A stretch of DNA of 64,000 nt from Chitinophagales bacterium (GTDB lineage: Bacteria; Bacteroidota; Bacteroidia; Chitinophagales; UBA10324): the NCBI GenBank assembly GCA_013816805.1, contig JACDDS010000008.1, positions 122,222 through 186,221 of the forward strand, written 5' to 3'. The translations under genes and the position numbers were made by a program. The notes under the pieces are model-generated. The model saw nothing but the letters and a program-made list of their open reading frames with translations. It was not told the origin of the DNA and searched no databases. Positions 7,310 to 16,104 of this stretch are shown here, one piece after another (within the stretch, counting starts at the first letter, position 1; every line of letters begins with the position of its first letter).

Positions 7310-9379
7310 TCATCTGCTGACAATCATTTTTTGCGAGTAGACATATTCACCACAAATAATCTTTAAAAAATAAACTCCATCACTTAATGTTGAAACAGGA
7401 ATTCTAAATGAACCTTCTTTGCCCTGGTATAGCTGCCCAAAAACCATTTTTCCTAATTGATTAAATAATTCTATCCTCAAATAATTCGATGCTGAATGGG
7501 GAACTGAAATGTTAATCACAGCGCTGGCAGGATTTGGATAAACTTCAATTACGCTCACTTTATCCAAAGAATAGCCCGAAGAAAGTGTACTGAACGCCTC
7601 CAGCTCACTATAGCGGGATAAAGAAGGTGCAGTAGGATCACACAAAGATTTCACCTGCCATTGATACTCAGTATCCGGCTGAAGGTTGTTAATTTTTTTC
7701 CAGGTATTATTTCCTTTGGTAATAACATTGGTCCAGTTAGGAGTGCCTTCCACCCGATAATGAATCCTATATTTTACAGCACCATTGGAAACGCCCCAGG
7801 TCAGGTGCGCAGAAATGGAAGTAACATCCGTTGTTTTTAAGTTTGTAGCGGTAGGGATAGCACAAGGATTCCATAAATAACGATGCGCTCTATATGAGAC
7901 ATTGTATTTACCGGGCGTCAATTCAGCCTCCCAAACAATATTTTTATTGGCATCTACCTCCGTATACTCCGGATCTCCGCTGTTAAAAACAATCCATCCC
8001 CAATTGATAAAAGTATTTCCGTTAGCCAGGCGCTGGACGCTTCCCATTGCGAATCCATAAACAGGTTTACCGTTCACATAAGAATGCCGGTAGCTCCACG
8101 CAAGAGTTGCCTTTTTATTTATTTCATCGAGCCGGTATTCCTTTGCGTAGGAAATCTGAGAGCCCCAATTGTTATTGTCGAAAAGGGTGATGTGCCCATT
8201 AGCAATCCGGCGGGCATCGTGCTGATAATTGAATTGCTCAGGATCGTTGGTGAATGTAAATTCATTCATCAAGCCTCCAAGCCGCCAGATAAACTTACCT
8301 GTGTTCACATCGATCTTGGTTATCTGATCAAGATGCTTGTGTGAAACAATTATATTTCCATCGTTATCCTCTTCAATTGAATTTGTGTGTACCGCATCGA
8401 TATATCCGTAATCAAGATGCTCATGCAATGCTTCCAACACGCTGATGTGATCTTTGCTATTCCATTCAAAAATAAGATGATCGCCTGCATCAAATTCCTG
8501 AATCACCGTATAAACCACGGTAACATTTGATTGCCAGTCGGGATTATATACCGACATGTCTACACTTTCAGGATCCAGCCCGATTAAATAATAGTGCCCA
8601 TTCGGGAAAAGCTGGAGCTCATGGTTATCGGTGAGGTAACCATTCACCGCAGCAAAAGTTTTAAGCAGGTTGAAAGAGGAGTCGTACAGTTCGAATTGGC
8701 CCACATTACCGTTAAAAAGAGTGAGATAATTATTATGGTTAAGCTTAAAATCATCCACGAACCTTCCCTTTTTTTTAGAATACACTGAGTCACCATTGTT
8801 GTTAATAATGTGATAGCTGGCGTGACCAAGGCCAAATCCATTAAAATAATCCATGAAAATATCTCCATCTGCGGGATTATTATTTACAATAACCTTAACA
8901 ACTTTTGGTGCGCTTCTATCAGTGCTCGCCTCTGCATTTTGAGGAACAATAACTCCTTCGGTTTGCATTTTTTGCAGAAAGGATTTTATACCTGATTTCT
9001 CTTCAGCAGTAAATTCACGCTGAATAGAGAATTTCAATTGAAGCGGAGCAACTCTTTTACCATCTTCACGCACAATGCTACCGTTAGTGTTTACTATAAC
9101 ATTTTCACTATATACAAATGGGGTAATGGGCTTCAGGTTAATTGTTTTATGATCATTTGAAAGCGTGATAACACAATCATGGTTGCCACTTATGGAGCCG
9201 GTTATAGTAATAAGATTTTTTGTAATAAGAGATGCAGGATTTAACCGATGCTCCTCTCTTAAGATGATGTTCCGATCGGGATGCTGATTAGAAGAACCAG
9301 GTAATGGCGCAACAAATTGGAATTGAGCGGAAACTTTCAGGCTAATCATGAAAAAAAATATCAGTGTTAAAAAATTCAT
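7310..9379 (-). CDS. Secreted ASST-like paralogue with FN3 and T9SS sorting domain
   Basis: This 689-aa protein has the same architecture as the product at 485-2602: signal peptide (ending VSAQ), N-terminal beta domain, ASST propeller, FN3 domain and T9SS sorting domain (VYPNPASAVINI). Matching active-site positions are His in TDNHELQ, His/Asn in VHTNSIEE, and His in YQHDARR. The position held by Arg in the paralogue (SSRNF) is Lys here (SHKHL), so catalysis may differ or be lost. It is likely surface-exposed or secreted. Sulfotransfer from phenolic sulfates is the family activity and is inferred, not shown. Confidence 0.78.
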   Translation of the reverse strand: MNFLTLIFFFMISLKVSAQFQFVAPLPGSSNQHPDRNIILREEHRLNPASLITKNLITITGSISGNHDCVITLSNDHKTINLKPITPFVYSENVIVNTNGSIVREDGKRVAPLQLKFSIQREFTAEEKSGIKSFLQKMQTEGVIVPQNAEASTDRSAPKVVKVIVNNNPADGDIFMDYFNGFGLGHASYHIINNNGDSVYSKKKGRFVDDFKLNHNNYLTLFNGNVGQFELYDSSFNLLKTFAAVNGYLTDNHELQLFPNGHYYLIGLDPESVDMSVYNPDWQSNVTVVYTVIQEFDAGDHLIFEWNSKDHISVLEALHEHLDYGYIDAVHTNSIEEDNDGNIIVSHKHLDQITKIDVNTGKFIWRLGGLMNEFTFTNDPEQFNYQHDARRIANGHITLFDNNNWGSQISYAKEYRLDEINKKATLAWSYRHSYVNGKPVYGFAMGSVQRLANGNTFINWGWIVFNSGDPEYTEVDANKNIVWEAELTPGKYNVSYRAHRYLWNPCAIPTATNLKTTDVTSISAHLTWGVSNGAVKYRIHYRVEGTPNWTNVITKGNNTWKKINNLQPDTEYQWQVKSLCDPTAPSLSRYSELEAFSTLSSGYSLDKVSVIEVYPNPASAVINISVPHSASNYLRIELFNQLGKMVFGQLYQGKEGSFRIPVSTLSDGVYFLKIICGEYVYSQKMIVSR

Positions 9380-9843
9380 AATAAAAAATTCTTAAGCGAT
9401 CTATATAAACATCTTATGGAAAAGTAAATGGTAATTCTGTGTCCGGGCCGAGTCACTCCGTTAAGCCATGTGTGGAGCGAAGACTCGGCATTGTTTTATA
9501 ATCATTGGCATAAAGATAATGTGAAAGGTTATTGTGTCTCTTTCGTTAAATTCATAAAAAAGAGCCGATGAGAACCAACCACCATTTCTGAAAAACCAGG
9601 TTACTGTGTCCTTGGTTGGTGTACTCGCCGATCATTTCAAATGCAACGTCGGCTTTGTGTAATAGCTCCTGATAAATATTATTTATATATTTGTAAATTC
9701 TATTTCGCTTTTGTACATTAGGTAGGCAGAAATAAAACGGAATACCGCTTCTCTACAAAGCCGTGCAACGTTGTGCGTCAACTTGTTGAGCGAAACCTGG
9801 ATAGCACGCACAGTTTTTATTCAACCAAATAAAGAGCTTCAAC
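9380..9843. other. 464-bp intergenic region with inverted repeat
   Basis: No gene with a start codon is seen. An inverted repeat GCCGAGTC...GACTCGGC spans 9447-9489, with an inner CTCC/GGAG. A minus-strand frame of about 65 codons ending near 9555 is open but has no start codon and lies after a stop. It includes the words N-I-Y-Q-E-L-L-H-K-A-D-V and I-G-E-Y-T-N-Q-G, so it may be a gene fragment. Near 9761-9785 the sequence CAACGTTGTGCG precedes the lipoprotein gene. Confidence 0.4.
9447..9489 (+). terminator. Imperfect hairpin, possible terminator
   Basis: The 8-bp arms GCCGAGTC and GACTCGGC are perfect complements around a 27-nt interior with a further CTCC/GGAG pairing. ATTGTTTTAT follows on the plus strand. 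It lies in a gap between divergent genes, where no plus-strand gene ends. It may therefore be a relic of a lost gene or a different structural element. Confidence 0.3.
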
Positions 9844-10473
9844 ATGAAAAAACCATCCTGCTTTCTTTTAGTATGCATTTTTTCTCTACTCGTTTCCTGC
9901 AAAAAGACCTCTTTAGAAGATATAAATCTAATGAAAGTAAAAGAATTTAAAACTAATATTCCCTTGCCTGGAGTAAAAATCAGTTTATATACGTGTTCGA
10001 ACTTCGATTTAGAGTTTGGGTGCCAATCAACTTCACTATTTGCAACACATACAACCGATAGTAAGGGTGAATATACATTTACTCAAAAAGAATTAAACCA
10101 GGCAACTCAAGCAATAACTTTATCAAAAGCACAGTACTGGAATGGATATGGAGGCACGGGAGAAAGACAAATGGAACCGGAAGCATGGGTGAGAATTGCT
10201 CTTACAGCAAGTAAAGCGTATCCAGAGACGAGCATTTTTGAAATACAAACAATTGGAGAATTAGGTGTTGGAGGTTCTCAATCATTTAAGGCACCGATAG
10301 ATTCAATTATAAATTTCAGGCTAATTGGTAATGAAATGAATAACGTTACTTGGGTGTTATATACAAAAGATCCAAAGTGCTATTACTATTGTATGCGAGA
10401 CACACTGGCTTTTGGAAATTTATCTTTCCGTCCTCAAAAATTTGAAGCATTGACTTCTTCTCTAAATTATTAA
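9844..10473 (+). CDS. Uncharacterised lipoprotein with carboxypeptidase-regulatory-like segment
   Basis: This 209-aa protein has a lipoprotein signal peptide; the lipobox LLVSC ends at Cys19. Residues ~30-85 (LPGVKISLYTC ... DSKGEYTF) look like the beta-sandwich of carboxypeptidase-regulatory/DUF4198-type domains common in Bacteroidota surface proteins. The remainder is unrecognised. Being an outer-membrane-anchored lipoprotein is the only confident inference. It stands alone between a long intergenic gap and convergent sequence. Confidence 0.65.
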   Translation: MKKPSCFLLVCIFSLLVSCKKTSLEDINLMKVKEFKTNIPLPGVKISLYTCSNFDLEFGCQSTSLFATHTTDSKGEYTFTQKELNQATQAITLSKAQYWNGYGGTGERQMEPEAWVRIALTASKAYPETSIFEIQTIGELGVGGSQSFKAPIDSIINFRLIGNEMNNVTWVLYTKDPKCYYYCMRDTLAFGNLSFRPQKFEALTSSLNY

Positions 10474-10549
10474 TTTGAAGATGGAAATCTTATGGAGAAA
10501 TAACTAGTGACTGATTATAGACATAGCTTGTGTCTCCCGGAACAGGAAG

Positions 10550-10750
10550 CTATTGAACCGAGATAATTGTCGCTTGTCGTGCTGTAAGACGCCAGCCGTC
10601 ACCATCCTTCATCCAGATATCTGTGTATCTTCTTGTAACAGTTTTTCCGGCATTCTCCATTCCTGCTTTAGGCTTAACTATATCGTGACCCATCACAATT
10701 GCAATATTTTGTACAAAGGAAATTTTTTCAATGAGTTGTCCTTCTTTCAC
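10550..10750 (-). pseudogene. Truncated DUF4440/NTF2-like C-terminal fragment overlapping the end of nadB
   Basis: The 66 codons from a GTG that overlaps the nadB stop codon encode the C-terminal half of a DUF4440 (SnoaL/NTF2-like) protein. The words VTRRYTDIWMKDGDGWRLTARQATII match the usual RRYTDVWvkrdGrWrlvarQaT ending. The N-terminal half of the fold, normally ~60 more residues, is missing, and nadB occupies that space. It is either a remnant or a translationally coupled partial protein; remnant is more likely. Confidence 0.5.
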
Positions 10751-12336
10751 AGCACGCTATTCCTCGCCACTTTCATTTTCCGCGGGTAATCCGTATTGAA
10801 GTTCAGTCCGCGGCTTTCGTGGCGCTGCATAGAAGAGCGGATTATCAGATAGCTGATGTTTATTAGGTTGCGCAACTCACACAATTCAGGTGAGACTACC
10901 GTACGCTGGTAGAGCTCTTCAGTTTCTCTGTAGATAAGTTCAAGCCGCTCGAATGCCCTTCTTAGCCGCAGGTTCGACCGTACGATACCAACATAGTTGC
11001 TCATCACGTCCTGCACCTCCTGCCGGGTAAACGTGATCAGTACCATCTCCTCAGGGTTATAAGTTTCCTCTGCATTCCATTCAGGAATGTTTTCCTGAAA
11101 AGATAATTTGCTAAACCTTTTAACTGCATCTAAGTATGCACGGTGTGAAAATACCATTGCCTCAAGCAGCGAATTGGAAGCAAGCCGGTTCGCGCCATGC
11201 AGACCGGTACAGGCACACTCTCCGCATGCATATAAATTTTTAATAGAAGTTTTGCCGTGTTCATCGGTGCGTATTCCGCCACACAGGTAATGCGCTGCAG
11301 GAACTACCGGTATCATATCCTTCATAATATCGATCCCGATCGAATGGCACTTTTCGTAGATATTGGGGAAATGCTCTATGAATTTTTTCTTATCGAGGTG
11401 GCGGCAATCAAGGTACACATATTCATCACCGCTCTTCTTCATCTCATTATCTATTGCACGGGCTACGATGTCGCGCGGAGCAAGCGAACCGCGCTTATCA
11501 TATTTATTCATGAATTCTTTACCAGCTGTGGTTTTCAGCACGGCACCAAAGCCCCGGATGGCCTCTGTAATCAGGTATGAAGGGTGCTCCGTAGGGTGGT
11601 ATAATGCCGTGGGATGGAACTGATAGAACTCCATGTTCTCCACTTTTCCTTTCGCGCGGTACACCATTGCTATTCCGTCGCCGGTAGCAATAATCGGATT
11701 TGTAGTATTACGATATACATGGCCAGCGCCTCCTGTTGCGACCAGGGTAATACGCGAAACTAATGTTTCAATCTGTTGCGTTTGTGTATTCAGCACATAA
11801 GCACCAAAGCACTCTATATTTTTAGTCCGGCGGGTTACTTGTATTCCTAAATGGTGCTGAGTAATAAGATCGATTGCAAAGTAATGGGTGTGCAGCTCAA
11901 TGTTGGGATGCTTTTGGATCTGCCGCAAGAGGATGCGCTCTATTTCATAGCCGGTATTGTCTTTATGGTGCAGCACCCGGTGCTCTGAGTGTCCGCCTTC
12001 CCTGCCGAGATCGTATTCGCCTTCCTCATTCTTATCGAAACGCGCACCCCAGTTAATTACTTCTCTTACACGCTGGGGACCCTCACGCACTACAATATTT
12101 ACAATATTGACATCGCAAAGTCCATCCCCGGCATCCAGTGTATCGGCTATGTGTTTTTTATAAGAATCTTCTTTAAAGTCCCACACTGCAGCTACGCCGC
12201 CCTGAGCATATTTGGTGTTTGATTCATCTTCAGAAGCTTTTGTAATGATGCAGACGGTACCATATTCTGCTATTTTTAAGGCATAGGTCAAGCCTGCAAT
12301 ACCGGAGCCTATAATCAGGAAATCGTATTTTTTCAT
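10747..12336 (-). CDS. nadB: L-aspartate oxidase
   Basis: This 529-aa flavoprotein oxidises L-aspartate to iminoaspartate, the first step of de novo NAD synthesis. The dinucleotide-binding GSGIAGL is at residues 10-16. The substrate region QFHPTALYHP and the FAD-contact stretch GECACTGLHGANRLASNS are intact, and length is normal for NadB. Its pathway partner nadA is 13 kb away on the same strand. An 18-codon ORF (12343-12399) lies just upstream. The divergent acylphosphatase gene shares the intergenic region. Confidence 0.95.
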   Translation of the reverse strand: MKKYDFLIIGSGIAGLTYALKIAEYGTVCIITKASEDESNTKYAQGGVAAVWDFKEDSYKKHIADTLDAGDGLCDVNIVNIVVREGPQRVREVINWGARFDKNEEGEYDLGREGGHSEHRVLHHKDNTGYEIERILLRQIQKHPNIELHTHYFAIDLITQHHLGIQVTRRTKNIECFGAYVLNTQTQQIETLVSRITLVATGGAGHVYRNTTNPIIATGDGIAMVYRAKGKVENMEFYQFHPTALYHPTEHPSYLITEAIRGFGAVLKTTAGKEFMNKYDKRGSLAPRDIVARAIDNEMKKSGDEYVYLDCRHLDKKKFIEHFPNIYEKCHSIGIDIMKDMIPVVPAAHYLCGGIRTDEHGKTSIKNLYACGECACTGLHGANRLASNSLLEAMVFSHRAYLDAVKRFSKLSFQENIPEWNAEETYNPEEMVLITFTRQEVQDVMSNYVGIVRSNLRLRRAFERLELIYRETEELYQRTVVSPELCELRNLINISYLIIRSSMQRHESRGLNFNTDYPRKMKVARNSVL

Positions 12337-12342
12337 AATGAA

Positions 12343-12399
12343 TTAGAATGGACGAAGCTCAATAAAGTTTGCAGCAAGCGCCTGGTCTTTTAAATTCAT
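12343..12399 (-). other. 18-codon upstream ORF before nadB
   Basis: An ATG at 12399 opens a short frame, M-N-L-K-D-Q-A-L-A-A-N-F-I-E-L-R-P-F, ending in TAA seven bases before the nadB ATG. It could be a leader peptide or the remnant of an older upstream start. Nothing in it resembles an attenuator, so it is recorded with low confidence. Confidence 0.2.
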
Positions 12400-12420
12400 A
12401 TAGATTTAAATAGAAATGGT

Positions 12421-12702
12421 ATGAATGCATTAAACCATTACAGCATAAAGGTACATGGTAAGGTGCAGGGTGTCTTTTTTCGCGCCAGTGCGCGTTCTCA
12501 GGCGGAGGAGTTAGGTATAAAAGGTACTGTAAAAAATGAGCAGGATGGAAGTGTGTTTATAGAGGCAGAAGGTGATTCGGAATCGCTTCGTATCTTTTTA
12601 GAATGGTGTCATAAAGGCCCCGACCGTGCAAGAGTGGATAAAGTAGAAGCTGAAGAAGGTCCGCTGCAAAATTTTTCAGAGTTTAAAGTAACCAGGAGCT
12701 AA
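12421..12702 (+). CDS. acyP: Acylphosphatase
   Basis: This 93-aa enzyme hydrolyses carboxyl-phosphate bonds such as those of acyl phosphates. The motif GKVQGVFFRASA carries the phosphate-binding loop with catalytic Arg21, and Asn39 sits in GTVKNEQDGSV. Length and both catalytic residues are typical. The gene is transcribed divergently from nadB and converges on the methylase gene. Confidence 0.93.
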   Translation: MNALNHYSIKVHGKVQGVFFRASARSQAEELGIKGTVKNEQDGSVFIEAEGDSESLRIFLEWCHKGPDRARVDKVEAEEGPLQNFSEFKVTRS

Positions 12703-12712
12703 CACCTGGTTA
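12689..12712. terminator. Hairpin at the end of the acylphosphatase gene
   Basis: TAACCAGG and CCTGGTTA form a perfect 8-bp stem with an 8-nt loop that spans the stop codon. Neither strand has a strong U-tract after it, although it sits between convergent genes. A weak or bidirectional terminator is the likeliest reading. Confidence 0.3.
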
Positions 12713-12746
12713 GCATATAACAATACTTATCAGCGTTATCTCCTGA

Positions 12747-13472
12747 TCACATTTCGGTTCCAATTAAAAATATAGAAGGCTTGTTCTTTAGATCAGGGAT
12801 TTTATTTTTCCATTCCTTGATGGTTTGCGTAAAGATTTTTTCGGAAGGAAGTGTAATATCTGATGCCAGGCAAAGCAATATAGTTTCCATGCAGGTCTCT
12901 AAAACATCCTGAAGCAATGCATTATTTCTATAGGGAGTTTCCATGAATATCTGCGTCTGTTTCTTCTTTACAGATTCTTCTTCCAGCTTTTTTAATTTTT
13001 GTTTTCTTTCGAAAGTCGGTATAGGGAGGTATCCGTGAAAAGAAAAATGCTGTCCGTTTAAGCCACTTGCCATAAGTGCTAAAAAAATAGAAGATGGACC
13101 AATGCAAGGCACCACTTTTGTTCGGTTTTTATGTGCCCATCTTACTGCTGCAGCACCAGGATCAGCTATACCCGGACAGCCCGCTTCAGAGATAACACCA
13201 ATATCTTTTCCGCTTTTTAAATGGTTTATCATATTTTCCCCTGCAAAAAATTTATTATCACTTTCCATGAGGACTAACGTTACCTGGTCAAAATTCTTTT
13301 TATACCCAATACTTCGCAGGAAACGCCTGGCACTGCGCTGATTCTCCACTATAAAAAACTCAATGGTGGCCACCATCTCTTTAAGTTCTTCAGATAGCAT
13401 AACCGCACCATTTTCACCTAAGGCGGAGGGAATTAAAAGAACAGATCCGCTTCCTGCTTTTTCGTGTGACAA
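12747..13472 (-). CDS. Tetrapyrrole-methylase-family SAM-dependent methyltransferase (RsmI-like)
   Basis: This 241-aa protein of the TP-methylase fold contains ISEAGCPGIADPGA, the cofactor loop shared with RsmI (16S rRNA 2'-O-methyltransferase at C1402). PCIGPSSIFLALMASG is the typical second motif. The N-terminus (VLLIPSALGE) differs from canonical RsmI, and the protein is shorter than most RsmI (~280 aa). It fits the RsmI-related subgroup frequent in Bacteroidota. Target RNA is therefore inferred. Confidence 0.8.
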   Translation of the reverse strand: MSHEKAGSGSVLLIPSALGENGAVMLSEELKEMVATIEFFIVENQRSARRFLRSIGYKKNFDQVTLVLMESDNKFFAGENMINHLKSGKDIGVISEAGCPGIADPGAAAVRWAHKNRTKVVPCIGPSSIFLALMASGLNGQHFSFHGYLPIPTFERKQKLKKLEEESVKKKQTQIFMETPYRNNALLQDVLETCMETILLCLASDITLPSEKIFTQTIKEWKNKIPDLKNKPSIFLIGTEM

Positions 13473-13595
13473 AGTGTTTTAGAATTTTAGTTATAAGACC
13501 TAAAGAATTTTTTTTAAGATACAATTGATTTCAAATTTGCAGTGAAACAAATCTTAGTTCACCACTTTTTATATCCTGTCAAAATTATTTTATTA

Positions 13596-14201
13596 ATGCC
13601 CCGCCTTCAACAATCATTTTATACCAGGCCCGATGTTTTACAAATTTCGCGGGAGCTCCCCGGCAAATTTTTGGTAACGAATATGGATGGTATTAAAACA
13701 AGCGGCATGATAACGGAGGTGGAAGCGTACGCAGGAATTATTGATAAGGCATCGCACGCTTATAATGGAAGAAGGACAAAAAGAACGGAGGTAATGTTCG
13801 GGGCAGGCGGCACTGCATATGTCTATTTATGTTATGGCATTCATCAGCTTTTTAATATAGTAACCAACGAATCGGATACTCCCCATGCAATTTTGATCAG
13901 GAGTATAGAACCGGCAGAAGGAGTAGATGAGATGCTGCTTCGAAGAAATAAGCTGAAGATAGATTATACCCTTACTAAGGGTCCTGGTTCTGTGAGCAAA
14001 GCCCTGGGAATAAAGACGCAACATTCCGGCATAAGCCTGTCTGGCAATACCATTTGGCTGGAAGACAGGAAGGTAAAATTTTCTTCCAGGGAAATCATTG
14101 CCACCACAAGAGTAGGAGTAGACTATGCCGGCGACGCTGCTCACTGGCTCTATCGTTTTTTTGTTAAAGGCAATCCATGGGTCTCCAGAATCCCTAAATG
14201 A
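13596..14201 (+). CDS. DNA-3-methyladenine glycosylase (AAG/MPG family)
   Basis: This base-excision-repair enzyme removes alkylated purines. The catalytic region EVEAYAGIIDKASHAYNGRRT-like sequence and the GTAYVYLCYGIHQLFN strand are diagnostic of the AAG fold, with the catalytic Glu in EVEAY. I chose ATG 13596 (start M-P-R-L-Q-Q), giving 201 aa, the usual length. An in-frame GTG at 13542 would add an 18-aa extension with no support. It converges on the PorP gene. Confidence 0.9.
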   Translation: MPRLQQSFYTRPDVLQISRELPGKFLVTNMDGIKTSGMITEVEAYAGIIDKASHAYNGRRTKRTEVMFGAGGTAYVYLCYGIHQLFNIVTNESDTPHAILIRSIEPAEGVDEMLLRRNKLKIDYTLTKGPGSVSKALGIKTQHSGISLSGNTIWLEDRKVKFSSREIIATTRVGVDYAGDAAHWLYRFFVKGNPWVSRIPK

Positions 14202-14226
14202 GCTAAGCAGTTTTGCTGATATTCAT

Positions 14227-15255
14227 TTAAAATGTAGGACATGGGATAGGCTGCCCCTTATCTGATCGCAATATTCCGGTATACACCAAAGCCAATTCGA
14301 AGCCGCCATTACTTTTTGCAACGGCTTTAAGATCATTGGATAAATTAACATCGTAGCTTAATCCAAACTGCAGACCATTCATCATAAAACCGACAGTAGG
14401 CACTACATTATACTTTACTCTGGTAAAGGCACCCACATAAAACAGCGTTCCAACAGCGCTTGGAGTGCCTGCGAACTTATAACCAATATTTGCCCCTGCA
14501 ACAACCTCCTGATTTTTGTTTTGCATCTGAAACTGCCCAAAAGGAAACAGGTAAATTTTGCTGTTCAGGCCAAAGGTAGCACTGGCATGGGCAAGGTAGC
14601 GGATTGGTAAACGATCATTGCTCACTGTGCTTTGTAAAAATCTTTCCGTGGGTTGTGTAAGATGAAAAACCGAGATTCCGGCCTGGAAACGGGTTTGCTT
14701 ACTTATTACGCTGGTATATGCTGCACCCGCAGAGAAGTCAGGATATAGGATAGATACATTATCAAAATGTTCGGCTGAAATACCTGTAAAACCTCCATTG
14801 CCATCATACTGATCGAGGAATTTTAATGCAGCCTGGTCGATACTTTTCTGAACAATGCCACCTTGCAAACCTATTGAGATATGATTGTAACCTCTCTGAT
14901 CAAGTGAAAGATGATAAGCTGCAGAAAACATAGCAGTAAGGTTTGAGAGATTCGCATCGCCAGAACGGTCGTTAAGCAGCATTAATCCTACACCGAGATA
15001 ATTATTATTATACCCATTATTCATGAGCTTATAATCCCCGGAGATAGAAGGTGTAGAGTAAACGAAGGGTGAAGTTACACTGCCCCATTGATTTTTGTAA
15101 ATCGTTCCTAACCGGTAGCTTCCATCGAAAGCTCCTGTTAACGCGGGATTTTCCGTAAGAGGAGAATAATAGAATTGGGAAAAATGCGGATCCTGAGCTT
15201 CAACAATTTCAGTAATAAGAAGGAATGAAATTAAAAAGAGCTTAAAATATTTCAT
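14227..15255 (-). CDS. PorP/SprF family type IX secretion membrane protein
   Basis: This 342-aa outer-membrane beta-barrel-type protein starts with a signal peptide followed by DPHFSQFYYSPLTENPALTG, the hallmark N-terminus of PorP/SprF. Members help secrete or attach particular T9SS substrates, often those with type B sorting domains, and are commonly paired with a large cargo gene. No such cargo is adjacent here, so its client is unknown. It stands as a single gene. Confidence 0.9.
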   Translation of the reverse strand: MKYFKLFLISFLLITEIVEAQDPHFSQFYYSPLTENPALTGAFDGSYRLGTIYKNQWGSVTSPFVYSTPSISGDYKLMNNGYNNNYLGVGLMLLNDRSGDANLSNLTAMFSAAYHLSLDQRGYNHISIGLQGGIVQKSIDQAALKFLDQYDGNGGFTGISAEHFDNVSILYPDFSAGAAYTSVISKQTRFQAGISVFHLTQPTERFLQSTVSNDRLPIRYLAHASATFGLNSKIYLFPFGQFQMQNKNQEVVAGANIGYKFAGTPSAVGTLFYVGAFTRVKYNVVPTVGFMMNGLQFGLSYDVNLSNDLKAVAKSNGGFELALVYTGILRSDKGQPIPCPTF

Positions 15256-15356
15256 GTAGCTATTGATTGCTTCAAAATGCTGCTATAAATTAAAATTACT
15301 CTTTTTGAAAGAATTATAGACTTAAAAGCAAACGGTTCTAAGCGAGGTGTGAAATA

Positions 15357-16010
15357 CTAATGCTGTATTTTTTTTCCGTAAGAAAGGTCACCTGCATCCC
15401 CCAGACCAGGCACTATGTAAGAGTTTGCATTCAATTCCTGATCGATGGCGCAGGCCCAGATAGTGACATCGGAGATGTTTTTATTAACCCAATCAATACC
15501 CTGTTGTGCGGCAATTACGCAAGCAAGATGGGTGTGTGCAGGCTTCCCTGATTTATAGATTTCGTTCAGGGTTTTTACCATAGACTTACCAGTGGCAAGC
15601 ATAGGATCTGCCAGAATAAAAATACGGTTAGAAAGCGAAGGACAAGAAAGATATTCCAGTGAAATTTCAAACGTACCGTCAGCCGAATGCTTCCTATATG
15701 CGGAAACAAATGCATTATCTGCCTGGTCAAAAATATGAAGCATTCCGTGGTGAAGAATTACACCTGCTCTTAATATAGCCCCTATAACCGGCTGGTCTTG
15801 TAAGACTGAAATTTCTGATATCCCCAGGGGGCTGCCTACCTGAATGCTTTTATATGGCAGTGATTTGCTGATTTCATACGCAAGAATTTCTCCGCAGCGC
15901 TCCATATTTTTCCTGAAGCGCATTCTATCCTGCTGAATAGCAGCGTCGCGTATTTCCGATACAAATTGATTGACAATGGAATTTGTGGCACTCAGATTTA
16001 TTACTTCCAT
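15357..16010 (-). CDS. upp: Uracil phosphoribosyltransferase
   Basis: It salvages uracil to UMP using PRPP. The PRPP-binding loop FILADPMLATGKSM, the uracil-site sequence near the C-terminus (YIVPGLGDAGD) and the overall ~217-aa length fit UPRT. The start at 16010 (M-E-V-I-N-L-S) is preferred over the upstream ATG, which would add an unrelated hydrophobic stretch. It is monocistronic as far as can be seen. Confidence 0.92.
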   Translation of the reverse strand: MEVINLSATNSIVNQFVSEIRDAAIQQDRMRFRKNMERCGEILAYEISKSLPYKSIQVGSPLGISEISVLQDQPVIGAILRAGVILHHGMLHIFDQADNAFVSAYRKHSADGTFEISLEYLSCPSLSNRIFILADPMLATGKSMVKTLNEIYKSGKPAHTHLACVIAAQQGIDWVNKNISDVTIWACAIDQELNANSYIVPGLGDAGDLSYGKKIQH

Positions 16011-16104
16011 CTTTTTGATTAATGCCGAAAAGATAGATGTTTGCAATAACATCTATTGAAGTAAACCGCGTTATAAGTACCGGAACGATAACTAATGCGA
16101 CCAA

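Noticed and set aside
9760..9785. CAACGTTGTGCG sequence before the lipoprotein gene, considered as an integron-type site
   Set aside because: It does not fit the R-Y-Y-Y-A-A-C / G-T-T-R-R-R-Y core pair, and there is no array or integrase in the window.
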